In this document: piece by piece, positions 52,267 through 60,951 of the stretch
How positions within the stretch are numbered: the stretch's first letter is position 1
Layout of the letters: each line of letters opens with the position of its first letter
Source: CADCTB01 sp963768975
GTDB taxonomy: Bacteria; Actinomycetota; Acidimicrobiia; Acidimicrobiales; AC-14
NCBI GenBank assembly: GCA_963768975.1
Contig: CAVYKB010000013.1
Span: 310,001 to 374,000, forward strand
Length of the DNA: 64,000 nucleotides
Direction: 5' to 3'
Made by a program: the position numbers and the translations under genes
The notes under the pieces: model-generated
Databases searched by the model: none
The model's input: only the letters and a program-made list of their open reading frames with translations
Told to the model about the DNA's origin: nothing

Positions 52267-52467
52267 GTGGCAACAGGTACCGTCAAGTTCTTCAACGCCG
52301 AGAAGGGCTTCGGCTTCATCTCGCGTGAGCAGGGCGACGACGTCTTCGTTCACTACTCCAACATCCAGGGCCATGGCTACAAGTCGCTCGATGAGGGTCA
52401 GCGGGTCGAGTTCGACGTCGCCCCCGGTCGAAAGGGCGAGGAAGCACAGAACGTCCGAGTGATCTAG
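52267..52467 (+). CDS. cspA: Cold shock protein (CspA family)
   Basis: 66-residue OB-fold RNA chaperone: ATGTVKFFNAEKGFGFI with RNP1 KGFGFI and RNP2 DVFVHY. GTG 52267 is chosen because it gives the standard N-terminus. An intrinsic terminator follows at 52484. Confidence 0.96.
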   Translation: MATGTVKFFNAEKGFGFISREQGDDVFVHYSNIQGHGYKSLDEGQRVEFDVAPGRKGEEAQNVRVI

Positions 52468-52476
52468 GGGAATCCC

Positions 52477-53127
52477 TTACCGAGCCGCCGGCGTAGCCGG
52501 CGGCTTTTTCGCGCCCACCCGGCTGGTCAGTTCGGCGAGGTCGACGATGACCTCGAAGCCGTCGGCCTGGAGCCAGCGGCGGTTGCGGTCGTGGACGTCG
52601 CCTTTGTCGAAGCGGTTCAGGAAGACCACGAACGGCTGGGGCAGGGTAGGCGCGCACAGGCGCACGGCGTTGATCGCCCCTAGGCCGGCGTGGGCGACGA
52701 GCACCGTGAGGTCGGGGTCGAGAGCGGCGGCAAGGGACGCGCTGTCACCGTCGCCGGCGATCGGTGAGCGGGGGCCGCCGGCGGTCTCCACCACGCCGAC
52801 GTCGACTTCGTCGGGCCACGCCAGCTCGTCGGCCAGCTCGGCCAGGGCCGGCGGGTTGACGCCGAGGAACGCCGCCGCGATGGGCGGGGCCATAGCGATG
52901 GCATAGGAGCGATGCGGCGGGCAGACGGTGTCGGGGTGCTCACCGGTGGCCCGGGCCAGGACGCCGGCGTCGGTCTCAGGGTCACAGGGGGCATGCGACT
53001 GGACCGGCTTGCGAGCGGCGACGGTGGCGCCGGCCGCCTTCAGCCGGGCCAGCACCTTGGCCGCCACCCACGTCTTGCCCACGCCGGTGGTGGTGCCCAG
53101 AACGACGACCAGGCGCTCAGGGCGCAT
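52477..53127 (-). CDS. bioD: Dethiobiotin synthetase
   Basis: 216 residues. Forms dethiobiotin from 7,8-diaminopelargonate, CO2 and ATP. The P-loop GTTTGVGKTWV (residues 10-20), RKPVQSHAPCDPETDA and VETAGGPRSPIAGD are as in the family. ATG 53127 overlaps the end of bioF by 11 bp. Last gene of the bioA-bioF-bioD operon. Confidence 0.93.
   Translation of the reverse strand: MRPERLVVVLGTTTGVGKTWVAAKVLARLKAAGATVAARKPVQSHAPCDPETDAGVLARATGEHPDTVCPPHRSYAIAMAPPIAAAFLGVNPPALAELADELAWPDEVDVGVVETAGGPRSPIAGDGDSASLAAALDPDLTVLVAHAGLGAINAVRLCAPTLPQPFVVFLNRFDKGDVHDRNRRWLQADGFEVIVDLAELTSRVGAKKPPATPAAR
52484..52509 (+). terminator. Rho-independent terminator of cspA
   Basis: A 9-bp GC-only stem (52484-52492 with 52496-52504), a GTA loop and five T residues. 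It overlaps the 3' coding end of the convergent bioD gene, so the last bioD codons double as terminator. Confidence 0.9.
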
Positions 53128-54259
53128 CGCGCACCGCGTCCAAGCCGGCGAGGAGGGCGGCGATCTGGTCTCCGGTGTGGGCGGCCGATACCGAGATCCG
53201 CAGGCGCGAGGTGCCGACGGCGACCGTCGGCGGGCGAATCGCCGGCACGAGCAGTCCCCGCTCACGCAGCGCGGCCGACGCCCTCAAGGCTGCGCGCTCG
53301 TCGCCCACCACAACGGGAACGATAGGGGAGGGGTGGCCCGGCTCGACCAGGTCGACGTTGGCCCGCAGGGCGGCCACCAGCCGGTCGCCCTCGCCCGAGC
53401 ACAGCACCCCGAGCGCGGCCAGCGCGGCGCCGGCATCGGCCGGCGACGGGGCGGTGGTGAAGATGAACGGGCGGGCCCGGTTGACCACCAGGTCGACGAA
53501 CGACTGGGGGCCGGCGACGAACCCGCCGAGCGACCCGAGGTACTTCGACAGCGTGCCGATCCGGAGGTGGTCGACGCCGACCAGGTCTCGGTCGGGTCCG
53601 AGCACGGCGTGGGCCTCGTCCAGGACGAGCAGGGCGCCGTGGGCCCGGCACCGCTCGGCGAGCGCATCGACGGGCGCCACGTCGCCATCCATGGAGAACA
53701 CGGCGTCGCTGACGACCACGGCCCGCCCCGGGGACGTCCGGAGGAGCGACTCAACGTGGTCCACGTCGCCATGCCGGTAGACGCAGACCTCGGCCCGGCT
53801 GAGCCGGCAGCCGTCGACGATCGACGCATGGTTGCGCTCGTCGGAAAGGACCCGCACGCCGGCGCCGGCGAAGGTGCCCAGCACGCCGAGGTTGGCGGCG
53901 TAGCCGGTGGGGAACAGCAGGGCCGCCGGCTCCCGCTTCCATTCCGCCAGCGCCGCTTCCAGCTCGGCGTGGACCGGGAGGGCGCCGGCCACCAGCCGGG
54001 CGGCGCCGGCGCCGGCGCCCCAGCGGTCGAGGGCGGCGTGCGCCCCGGCGACTACCGCCGGGTGTTGCGACAGGCCCAGGTAATCGTTGGATGCGAAGGA
54101 GACAAGGCCAGACCGGCCGGGTTTGATCGATTGGGGGTGGTAAGGCGCCACCAATTGATCAAACGCCGGCTCGGCGTGGACCTCGGGGATGGAGCGCCAC
54201 TGGCCGGCGCCGGCGACCGCCCGGCACTCACGGGCGACCCACTCAGCCCAGCCGGGCAC
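53117..54259 (-). CDS. bioF: 8-amino-7-oxononanoate synthase
   Basis: 380-residue PLP enzyme joining pimeloyl-thioester and alanine. Conserved SFASNDYLGLSQHP, GAGAARLVAG, LDEAHAVLG and the PLP Lys in GTLSKYLGSLGGF. The start overlaps the bioA stop by 17 bp. A 44-bp palindromic element (54121-54164) lies in frame near the N-terminus, encoding APYHPQSIKPG. Confidence 0.94.
   Translation of the reverse strand: MPGWAEWVARECRAVAGAGQWRSIPEVHAEPAFDQLVAPYHPQSIKPGRSGLVSFASNDYLGLSQHPAVVAGAHAALDRWGAGAGAARLVAGALPVHAELEAALAEWKREPAALLFPTGYAANLGVLGTFAGAGVRVLSDERNHASIVDGCRLSRAEVCVYRHGDVDHVESLLRTSPGRAVVVSDAVFSMDGDVAPVDALAERCRAHGALLVLDEAHAVLGPDRDLVGVDHLRIGTLSKYLGSLGGFVAGPQSFVDLVVNRARPFIFTTAPSPADAGAALAALGVLCSGEGDRLVAALRANVDLVEPGHPSPIVPVVVGDERAALRASAALRERGLLVPAIRPPTVAVGTSRLRISVSAAHTGDQIAALLAGLDAVRDAP
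54121..54164. repeat. 44-bp palindromic element, copy B, inside bioF
   Basis: Arms GTTTGATCGATTGG and CCAATTGATCAAAC flank a 16-bp centre containing GGTGG/CCACC pairing, which extends the dyad. It has the same length and arm family as 49457-49500. It is read through in frame by bioF. Confidence 0.7.
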
Positions 54260-55508
54260 GTATCGCCCCCGCCAGCACGTCGACGATGTGCTCCACCTCG
54301 CCGGCGGTGATGGTGAGCGGCGGGACGACGATCACCGTGTCGCCGATCGGGCGCAGCAGCACGCCGGCGGCCACCGCCAGGTCGCACACGTCGCGGCCGG
54401 CGCCGGCCTCCACGTCGACCCCGCACAGCAGGCCCTTCACCCGGATCCCGTACACCCCGGCCAGCGTCGCCACCCGCTCGGCCAGCAGGCCCGACAGTTG
54501 CTCGGACCGCTCGACCACGTTGGCCAGGACGGCGCGCTCCTCGAGCAACCGCAGGTGGCGCAGGGCCACCGCCGCGGCCAGGGCGTTGCCCCCGTAGGAA
54601 TGCCCGTGGGCGAACGGCGTGCCGGCGAAGGCGTCGAACACCCGGCCGCCCGCCACCGTCACCGCCAACGGCAGGTAGCCGCCGGTGATGCCCTTGCCCA
54701 GGCAGAGGAGGTCGGGCCGCACGCCCCGGCCGCACTGCTCGGTGGCGAACAGCGTGCCGGTGCGACCGAAGCCGGTCGCCACCTCGTCGTGGATCAGCAG
54801 GACGTCCGCCGCCCGGCAAGCGGCGGCGAGCGCGGCGAACCCCGCCGGGTCGGCCATTCGCATCCCCGCCGCACCCTGTACCAGCGGTTCGACAACGACG
54901 GCGGCCAGCCGGCCGGCGTGTTCGTCGACCATCCGGCAGGCGACGTCGAAGCATCCCGGATCCTCGTAGCCCGGGGCCCGCAGAACGGGGAACCGCAACG
55001 GCGAGAACAGCGAGGCGCCGAACCCGTCGTCGGCTCCCAGCGAGAGCGACCCGACGGTGTCCCCGTGGTAGGCGGCGCCGAAGGCCAGGTACGTCGTGCG
55101 GCCGCGGACCCCCGACAGCGCCCAGAACTGGAACGCCAGCTTGAGCGCCTGCTCCATCGCCGAGGCCCCGTCGGAGCAGAACAAGAAGTGGGGGTCGGTG
55201 ACAGGCACCACGGCGGCGAGCGCCTCCGCCAATTCCACGACCACGCGGTTTCCGTTGCCGAGCATGGTCGAGTGGGCCACCAGGTCGAGCTGGTCCCGGA
55301 GGGCCTGGTCCAGCTCGGGCACCCGGTGGCCCATGGTGTTGAGCCACACCGAGGAGATGGCGTCGAGGTAGCGCCGACCCTCGGTGTCGATCAGCTCGTG
55401 GCCCTCCGCCCGCTCGACGACCACGGGGCAGTGATCCAGGTAGGCGGCCATGTCGGTGAATCCGTGCCACACGACGGCGGCGTCACGCTCGGCCCACATC
55501 GCCTTCAT
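54243..55508 (-). CDS. bioA: Adenosylmethionine-8-amino-7-oxononanoate aminotransferase
   Basis: 421-residue class III PLP aminotransferase using SAM as amino donor. SSVWLNTMGHRVPELDQALR, AAYHGDTVGSLSLG, LIHDEVATGFGRTGTLFA and the PLP Lys in CLGKGITGGYLPL are present. First gene of the biotin operon; 32 bp separate its start from divergent hrcA, so they share a promoter region. Confidence 0.95.
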   Translation of the reverse strand: MKAMWAERDAAVVWHGFTDMAAYLDHCPVVVERAEGHELIDTEGRRYLDAISSVWLNTMGHRVPELDQALRDQLDLVAHSTMLGNGNRVVVELAEALAAVVPVTDPHFLFCSDGASAMEQALKLAFQFWALSGVRGRTTYLAFGAAYHGDTVGSLSLGADDGFGASLFSPLRFPVLRAPGYEDPGCFDVACRMVDEHAGRLAAVVVEPLVQGAAGMRMADPAGFAALAAACRAADVLLIHDEVATGFGRTGTLFATEQCGRGVRPDLLCLGKGITGGYLPLAVTVAGGRVFDAFAGTPFAHGHSYGGNALAAAVALRHLRLLEERAVLANVVERSEQLSGLLAERVATLAGVYGIRVKGLLCGVDVEAGAGRDVCDLAVAAGVLLRPIGDTVIVVPPLTITAGEVEHIVDVLAGAIRARLG

Positions 55509-55540
55509 CCTGGCACTCGACTGTAGAATGGGGGTCCAAG

Positions 55541-56548
55541 ATGCTGGACGAACGCAAGGCCGCCATCCTCCGGGCGGTGGTCAAGGAGTACATCGACACG
55601 GCGCAGCCGGTCGGCTCCGCGCACGTCGCCCGCATGGGCGACCTCCAGGTGTCCGCAGCGACCGTCCGCAACGAGATGGCCCAGCTGGAGCGAGAGGGTT
55701 TCCTGGCCCACCCGCACACCAGCGCCGGCCGCATCCCCACCGACAAGGGCTACCGGTTCTTCGTCGACGACATCCGCTCCGAGCCCGGCACCCTGGGTGA
55801 GGGGGAGAGGGCCCAGGTCCAGGACTTCTTCGCCCGGGCCCACGGCGAGCTCGAGCGCATGCTCTCGGACACGTCCAAGCTGCTGTCGAACCTCACCACC
55901 TACGCCGCCCTGGTCGTGGCCCCGCCCCACGAGGGCGCCGCGGTGCGGGCCATCCACCTCGTGCCCCTCGGGGGCCGGGTGGCCGTGGTGGTCGCCGTGC
56001 TGGCCAACGGTGGCGTGGAGAAGGCCCACATCGAGCTGTCCGAAGGCACCGGCGACGACCGCATCGCCGCGGCCAGCGCCCACCTCTCGGCCCATGTGGT
56101 CGGCCAGCCGATGGCCGACGACCGTGCCATCCCGCCCACCGGGGACCGGGCCACCGACGCCCTGGTCTCCACCGCCCGCCTGGCCCTCTGGGAGGCCCAC
56201 GACAGCGAGGCCGACCAGGTCTTCATCGGCGGGGCCGCCCGCATGGCGTCCACCTTCCAGGCCGTCGACACCGTCCGCCAGGTCCTCGCCGGCCTCGAGC
56301 AGCAGTACGTGCTGGTCAGCCTGCTGCGCGAAGCGCTCGACCAGGAGGGCCTGATGGTGGCCATCGGCACCGAGCACGGGGTGGACTCCCTTGCCGAGTG
56401 CTCGATCGTCGTCGCCCCCTACGAGGTCGACGGGTCCCACGCCGGCACCATCGGCGTGCTGGGCCCCACCCGGATGAACTACCCCCAGGCCATGGCAGCG
56501 GTGGCCATCGTCAGCGCCCGCCTCGGGCGCCACCTGCGCGAAGGCTAG
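55541..56548 (+). CDS. hrcA: Heat-inducible transcription repressor HrcA
   Basis: 335 residues: N-terminal winged helix (LDERKAAILRAVVKEYIDTA, SAATVRNEMAQLEREGFL, HTSAGRIPTDKGYRFFVD) and C-terminal dimer/GAF-like domain (IGTEHGVDSLAECSIVVAPY). It represses heat-shock genes by binding CIRCE. The upstream spacer has TAGAAT at 55524-55529 as a -10 candidate and only a half CIRCE (GCACTC). Followed 4 bp later by dnaJ. Confidence 0.95.
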   Translation: MLDERKAAILRAVVKEYIDTAQPVGSAHVARMGDLQVSAATVRNEMAQLEREGFLAHPHTSAGRIPTDKGYRFFVDDIRSEPGTLGEGERAQVQDFFARAHGELERMLSDTSKLLSNLTTYAALVVAPPHEGAAVRAIHLVPLGGRVAVVVAVLANGGVEKAHIELSEGTGDDRIAAASAHLSAHVVGQPMADDRAIPPTGDRATDALVSTARLALWEAHDSEADQVFIGGAARMASTFQAVDTVRQVLAGLEQQYVLVSLLREALDQEGLMVAIGTEHGVDSLAECSIVVAPYEVDGSHAGTIGVLGPTRMNYPQAMAAVAIVSARLGRHLREG

Positions 56549-56552
56549 GGAC

Positions 56553-57713
56553 ATGCCCACCGACCTGCCGGACTTCTACGCGCTGCTCGGCGTCGGCCGC
56601 AGCGCCAACGAGGACGAGATCAAGCGGTCGTACCGCAAGCTCGCCCGGGAGCTGCACCCCGACGCCAACCCCGGCAACGCCGAGGCCGAGGAGCGCTTCA
56701 AGCTGGTGACGCTCGCCTACGAGACGCTGCGCGACCCCGAGCGCCGGCGGCGCTACGACATGTTCGGCCCCGAGGGCCTGCGGGGCACCGGCGCCGGCGG
56801 CCAGCAGGGGGCCGGCGGGTTCGAGGACCTGTTCGGCGCCGGCCTGGGCGACCTGTTCAACAGCTTCTTCGGCGGTGGCGCCGGCGGCTTCGGCCAGGCG
56901 CGGGGCAGGGGCCAGGCCGGGCCGCCCCGGGGCGCCGACATGGAGGTCACCGTCGACATCGACTTCCGCTCCGCGGTCTTCGGGACGTCGAAGGAGATCA
57001 GGGTCCGGGTGCCGGTGCCGTGCACGACGTGTGACGCCACCGGGGCCAAGTCCGGCACCTCGGCCACCACCTGCTCGGTGTGCGGCGGCGCCGGCGAGAT
57101 CCGCCAGGTCCGCCAGTCGATCCTCGGCCAGATGGTCACCGCCCGGCCCTGCCCCCGCTGCAACGGGATGGGCCAGGAGATCCACACGCCGTGCCCGGAC
57201 TGCCGGGGCGAAGGCCGACGGGCGGAGGAGAAGGCCTACACCGTCGATATCCCGGCCGGCGTGGACGACGGCAACACGTTGCAGCTCGGCGGCCGGGGCG
57301 CCGCCGGTCCCCGTGGCGGCCGCTCCGGCGACCTGTTCGTCCACCTGCGGGTGCGGCCCGACGACCGCTTCCATCGCCAGGGCAACGACCTGGTCCACGT
57401 CCTGCACCTCCCCATGGCCCAGGCCGCGCTCGGCGCCCACCTGCGCTACGAGACCCTCGACGGCGTCGAGGACCTGGTCATCCCCCGGGGCACCCAGCCC
57501 GGAAAGGTGTTCCGCCTGCGGGGCCGGGGCGTGCCCGACGTCAACGGCCGCGGCGGTCGGGGCGACCTGCTGGTGCAGGTGGTCGTGGACACGCCCACCG
57601 ACCTCACCAAGGAGCAGGAGGAGCTGCTGCGGCTCTATGCCCAGGCCCGGGGCGAGGACGTGGCGCCCGCGGAGTCTGGGTTCTTCGCCAAGGTCCGCTC
57701 GGCTTTCAAATAG
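56553..57713 (+). CDS. dnaJ: Chaperone protein DnaJ
   Basis: 386-residue DnaK co-chaperone: J domain with HPD, a Gly/Phe-rich region, four CxxC zinc motifs (CTTCDATGA, CSVCGGAG, CPRCNGMG, CPDCRGEG) and the C-terminal substrate-binding domains. In an hrcA-dnaJ-rsmE unit typical of actinobacteria. dnaK and grpE are not in the window. Confidence 0.96.
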   Translation: MPTDLPDFYALLGVGRSANEDEIKRSYRKLARELHPDANPGNAEAEERFKLVTLAYETLRDPERRRRYDMFGPEGLRGTGAGGQQGAGGFEDLFGAGLGDLFNSFFGGGAGGFGQARGRGQAGPPRGADMEVTVDIDFRSAVFGTSKEIRVRVPVPCTTCDATGAKSGTSATTCSVCGGAGEIRQVRQSILGQMVTARPCPRCNGMGQEIHTPCPDCRGEGRRAEEKAYTVDIPAGVDDGNTLQLGGRGAAGPRGGRSGDLFVHLRVRPDDRFHRQGNDLVHVLHLPMAQAALGAHLRYETLDGVEDLVIPRGTQPGKVFRLRGRGVPDVNGRGGRGDLLVQVVVDTPTDLTKEQEELLRLYAQARGEDVAPAESGFFAKVRSAFK

Positions 57714-57730
57714 CTGCGCCGCACGCCTTC

Positions 57731-58381
57731 GTGGAGGATCTCGGCGCGCCGGCGCTGGCGCCCGATGACCGCCATCACCTCGAACGCGTGCTCCGGCTGC
57801 GGGCCGGCGACGACATCACCGTCTCCGACGGCGTCGGCGGCCGGCGACATTGCCGGTTCGGGACGGCGCTGGAGCCGGCGGGTGAGATCGAGCGCCAGCC
57901 CCGGCTCGCGCCCACGGTGACCGTCGGCTTTGCCCTGGTGAAGGGCCAGCGGCCGGAGTGGGCGGTCCAGAAGCTGACCGAGATCGGCGTCGACCGCATC
58001 GTGCCCCTCGTGGCGGCACGGTCGGTGGTGCGCTGGCCGGCGGGCGAAGCCGGCACCCAGCTCTCCCGCCTGCGGCGGGTCGCCCGGGAGGCGGCCATGC
58101 AGAGCCGGCGGGTGTGGCTGCCGGAGGTGGCCGGCGTGACCGCGGTGGCGGACCTGGCCGCCACCAGCGGGGTGGCCCTCGCTCATCCCGGGGGTGGGCC
58201 GCCGGCGCTGGAGCGGCCGGTCGTGCTCGTCGGCCCGGAGGGCGGCTGGGACGACGGCGAACTGGCGGCGGCGCCGGCGCTGGTGGGCCTCGGCCCGTCG
58301 GTTCTGCGCACCGAAACCGCGGCGGTGGTCGCCGGCGCACTGCTGTGTGCGTTGCGGGCCGAGCTGGTCCTGCCTGGCTGA
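57731..58381 (+). CDS. rsmE: 16S rRNA (uracil1498-N3)-methyltransferase
   Basis: SPOUT methyltransferase for 16S rRNA U1498: HHLERVLRLRAGDDITVSDG, KLTEIGVDRIVPLVAARS, LVGPEGGWDDGEL and GPSVLRTETAAVVAGALL (knot). Family members begin about seven residues earlier (AAPHAFV), and that sequence is present, but the only codon in position is ATA at 57710, overlapping the dnaJ stop. The first normal start is GTG 57731. Confidence 0.9.
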   Translation: MEDLGAPALAPDDRHHLERVLRLRAGDDITVSDGVGGRRHCRFGTALEPAGEIERQPRLAPTVTVGFALVKGQRPEWAVQKLTEIGVDRIVPLVAARSVVRWPAGEAGTQLSRLRRVAREAAMQSRRVWLPEVAGVTAVADLAATSGVALAHPGGGPPALERPVVLVGPEGGWDDGELAAAPALVGLGPSVLRTETAAVVAGALLCALRAELVLPG

Positions 58382-58481
58382 CCCCGGAGGGTAAGCACCC
58401 CGGCACGCAGCGCGATTGTCCTGTAGACTGATAACCACAGTCAGTGACCAAAAGTGTCGACGGAGAAGGGGGGGCTCGGCC

Positions 58482-59033
58482 TTGAGCGACGAGACCGAGC
58501 TGGTTGGGACAGCGTTGACGTATGCGCGTCGTGTGGGCCAGCGGCTGCGGGCCATCCGCCGGCAGAAGCGGCTGTCCCTGCAGGAAGTGGAAGCGGCGTC
58601 CAGCCAGGAGTTCAAGGCGTCGGTGCTGGGGGCGTACGAGCGCGGTGAGCGGGTCATTTCCGTCCCTCGGCTGCACCGCCTTGCCGATTTCTACCGTGTC
58701 CCCGTCGACCAGCTGCTGCCGCGCGACGGCGAAGCGCCCACCGATGCGCCGCCGGCCGGCGTCGAGCCCACCGAGGTGCGTCTGGCCCCGCCGTCGTGGC
58801 CGGCCAAGGTCACCTTCGACCTGGCCCGCTTCCAGGCCGTCGACGGTGATCCCGAGCTCGAGATGGTTTACAAGTACCTGAGCAGCATCCAGGTGCGCCG
58901 GCAGGACTTCAATGGCCGGGTGCTCACCATCCGTGCTGACGACATCCGGGCCATCGCCGGCCTGTTCGGCACCGACGCCGACGCGCTCCTGCGCCGGCTC
59001 GACGACCTCCAGCTGCGCCTCCAGCCGGCGTAG
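58482..59033 (+). CDS. BldD-like transcriptional regulator
   Basis: 183 residues from TTG 58482 (purine-rich AGAAGGGGGGG upstream). An XRE-type HTH (RVGQRLRAIRRQKRLSLQEV, KASVLGAYERGERVISVPRL) and a C-terminal domain as in BldD-type regulators (FDLARFQAVDGDPELEMVYK, FNGRVLTIRADDIRAIAGLF). BldD in streptomycetes is a c-di-GMP-responsive developmental repressor. The RxD-X8-RxxD c-di-GMP motif is not obvious here, so ligand control is uncertain. Confidence 0.85.
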   Translation: MSDETELVGTALTYARRVGQRLRAIRRQKRLSLQEVEAASSQEFKASVLGAYERGERVISVPRLHRLADFYRVPVDQLLPRDGEAPTDAPPAGVEPTEVRLAPPSWPAKVTFDLARFQAVDGDPELEMVYKYLSSIQVRRQDFNGRVLTIRADDIRAIAGLFGTDADALLRRLDDLQLRLQPA

Positions 59034-59062
59034 CCGAGTGGCTGCAGCCGACGTAGCCGGGT

Positions 59063-59533
59063 TCAGCGGCAGGCGGACTGGCGGTAGGAGGCCAGGCGGT
59101 CGGCGGAGGCCTTCACCGGGGGCGCGTTGAGGGCGGCGACGACATCGGGCGGCAACCGGGGAAGGCTGAAGTCCACCGACCGCAGTGTCTCGAGCAACGT
59201 GCGGTAGGCGCCGACGACCACCGACAGCTCGTCCTTGATCTCCGGTGGGGGATTGTCGGCCATCCCGGTCACGGCCGTCTGGGCCGTGGCGTAGAGCGTG
59301 CGGGTGGCCTCGACGTCCGACGAGAAGAGCAACTTGGCGAAACTCTCCTGCAGGGAGGAGGCGGCGGCGCAGTAGGGCGCGCTTCCCTGACCTGAGAACG
59401 TCGGCGGCACGGTGGTGGTCGCCGGCGCCGTGGTCGCCGGCCGCGGCTCGGGCTGGGTGATCTCCTTGCCGTCGCCGGAGCCGCAGCCGGCCACGAGCAC
59501 GCCCGCCGCCACCAGGAACCGCAGGCGCGACAT
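59063..59533 (-). CDS. Hypothetical lipoprotein
   Basis: 156 residues with lipobox LVAGC at about residues 13-17, a Thr/Pro linker and a helical domain with two Cys (APYCAAASSLQESFAKLLFS and the C-terminal SACR). This layout is common in actinobacterial secreted proteins of unknown function. Confidence 0.75.
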   Translation of the reverse strand: MSRLRFLVAAGVLVAGCGSGDGKEITQPEPRPATTAPATTTVPPTFSGQGSAPYCAAASSLQESFAKLLFSSDVEATRTLYATAQTAVTGMADNPPPEIKDELSVVVGAYRTLLETLRSVDFSLPRLPPDVVAALNAPPVKASADRLASYRQSACR

Positions 59534-59557
59534 GGCAACCAGGATTGCCGGTCCGGG

Positions 59558-60910
59558 CTAGTCGAACAAAACTCGCTCCACGACCACGTGGTCGCCCCGG
59601 TCCACCAGCCGGTGGGTTCTGAGCGGCCCCGGCCCAACGAGGTCGACCTCCGCCTGGTCGGCGAGCGCCACCCGCTGGCGAAGGAGCAGCTCACGGAGGA
59701 AGCCGGCGGCGACCTCCTCGGCCGGCGTGGCCGGCAGTGACCCTCCGTCGGGGCCGACGGCCAGAGCCGCCAGCCGGCGGGACTGGCCGGGCACCCGCAT
59801 GACCACCGGCCGGTCCAGGCCGAACTCGCTCCCGGTGAAGGCCGCAGTCGGCAGCTCGGTGGCCGCCAGTGACTCGAACGCCGCCGGCACCGGCGTGCCG
59901 GTCACGGTCTTCACCGTGGTCAGCGACAGGATGCCGCGGCCGCCGAAGCCGAACTCGATGGCCGACGCGTAGCGGCCGGCGAAGAGCATCTTGTCCGCCT
60001 CCAGGATGTGGGCCGCCACCTGGGCCATGTAGTCGGCGACGATGGGCGCGGCTTGCACGCCGGTCACCAGCAGCCGGCCGGCGTCGACGCTGGCCTGGAG
60101 CAGGTCGTCCGCGGTCGGCGGGCGGTGCAGCAGGACCACCATGCCGGCGTACATCTGGAAGAAGGCGCCGGTGAACACCCGGGAGAACGAGTGCGGCGCC
60201 GAGGAGAGGAGCACCGCGGGAGAGGTGTTGGGCAGGGTCGTCGGCGGCTGGTAGGCGAAGCAGTTGACCGCGTTGCGCAGGCAGTCGCTCTCGGCCGAGC
60301 ACGGCTGGCGCTGGCGCTGGCCCCACCCCAGCTGCTCGGCCACCCGCGACAGGCGTGACGACCGGTACAGGGCGCCCCCCGTCTCCGCCAGCACCTCCTC
60401 CCGGATCGCCGGCTGCTGGAGGGCGACGAGAATGGCGCTCATGTCGCCGAAGGACTCGTGAAAGGCGGCCACCTCGTGGCTCATGGCGTCCCAGAGCTGG
60501 GGCCGGATGGCGTCGAGGACTGCATGGCCCATCTCGTGGCACACCACGTCAGGGCTCTCGCCGGTGAAGACCGTGGTGCCGGCCACATTGGTGTGGAAGA
60601 AGCGCAGGTCACCGCGGGTGTAGATGGCGTTGAGCTTGTCGCCGGCGTCGAGCCGGACCGGCAAGACCTTGCCCGCCTGCCACGTCGTGCCCTTGGGGAG
60701 GACGGACTTCCAGAACGCCGCCCCCCGGGCCAGGGCGTCAGCGGCCTGCCAGTACCGGAACTCCGGCGTTCCGGGGTCGTAGAGCTTGGCCGGCGGCGCC
60801 GGCACGTCGATGGTGATGCCCATCGGTGCCTTCGGCAGCTTGGCCTGCGCCCGCTCCACCGCCACTGCGCCAGCCAGGGGGTCGTCTTCCCACACCCGCA
60901 CGTTCGCCAT
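59558..60910 (-). CDS. Zinc metallopeptidase-like protein (HExxH)
   Basis: 450 residues. VVCHEMGHAVLDAIRPQLWD carries HExxH and AFHESFGDMSAILVAL supplies the downstream Glu region of thermolysin-like gluzincins. The N-terminal part (ITIDVPAPPAKLYDPGTPEF) and the C-terminal 150 residues are not assigned. There is no signal peptide. The start codon lies in a small hairpin. Substrate unknown. Confidence 0.75.
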   Translation of the reverse strand: MANVRVWEDDPLAGAVAVERAQAKLPKAPMGITIDVPAPPAKLYDPGTPEFRYWQAADALARGAAFWKSVLPKGTTWQAGKVLPVRLDAGDKLNAIYTRGDLRFFHTNVAGTTVFTGESPDVVCHEMGHAVLDAIRPQLWDAMSHEVAAFHESFGDMSAILVALQQPAIREEVLAETGGALYRSSRLSRVAEQLGWGQRQRQPCSAESDCLRNAVNCFAYQPPTTLPNTSPAVLLSSAPHSFSRVFTGAFFQMYAGMVVLLHRPPTADDLLQASVDAGRLLVTGVQAAPIVADYMAQVAAHILEADKMLFAGRYASAIEFGFGGRGILSLTTVKTVTGTPVPAAFESLAATELPTAAFTGSEFGLDRPVVMRVPGQSRRLAALAVGPDGGSLPATPAEEVAAGFLRELLLRQRVALADQAEVDLVGPGPLRTHRLVDRGDHVVVERVLFD

Positions 60911-60951
60911 GGGCGAACGCTAACCGGTCCTTTCCGTTGGTACCTTGCCGC

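Noticed and set aside
55505..55540. CIRCE operator upstream of hrcA
   Set aside because: Only a GCACTC half-site is present; the GAGTGCTAA arm is missing.
60901..60919. 8-bp hairpin over the metallopeptidase start as a riboswitch or terminator
   Set aside because: It is simply a short inverted repeat including ATG; no T tract or conserved structure.
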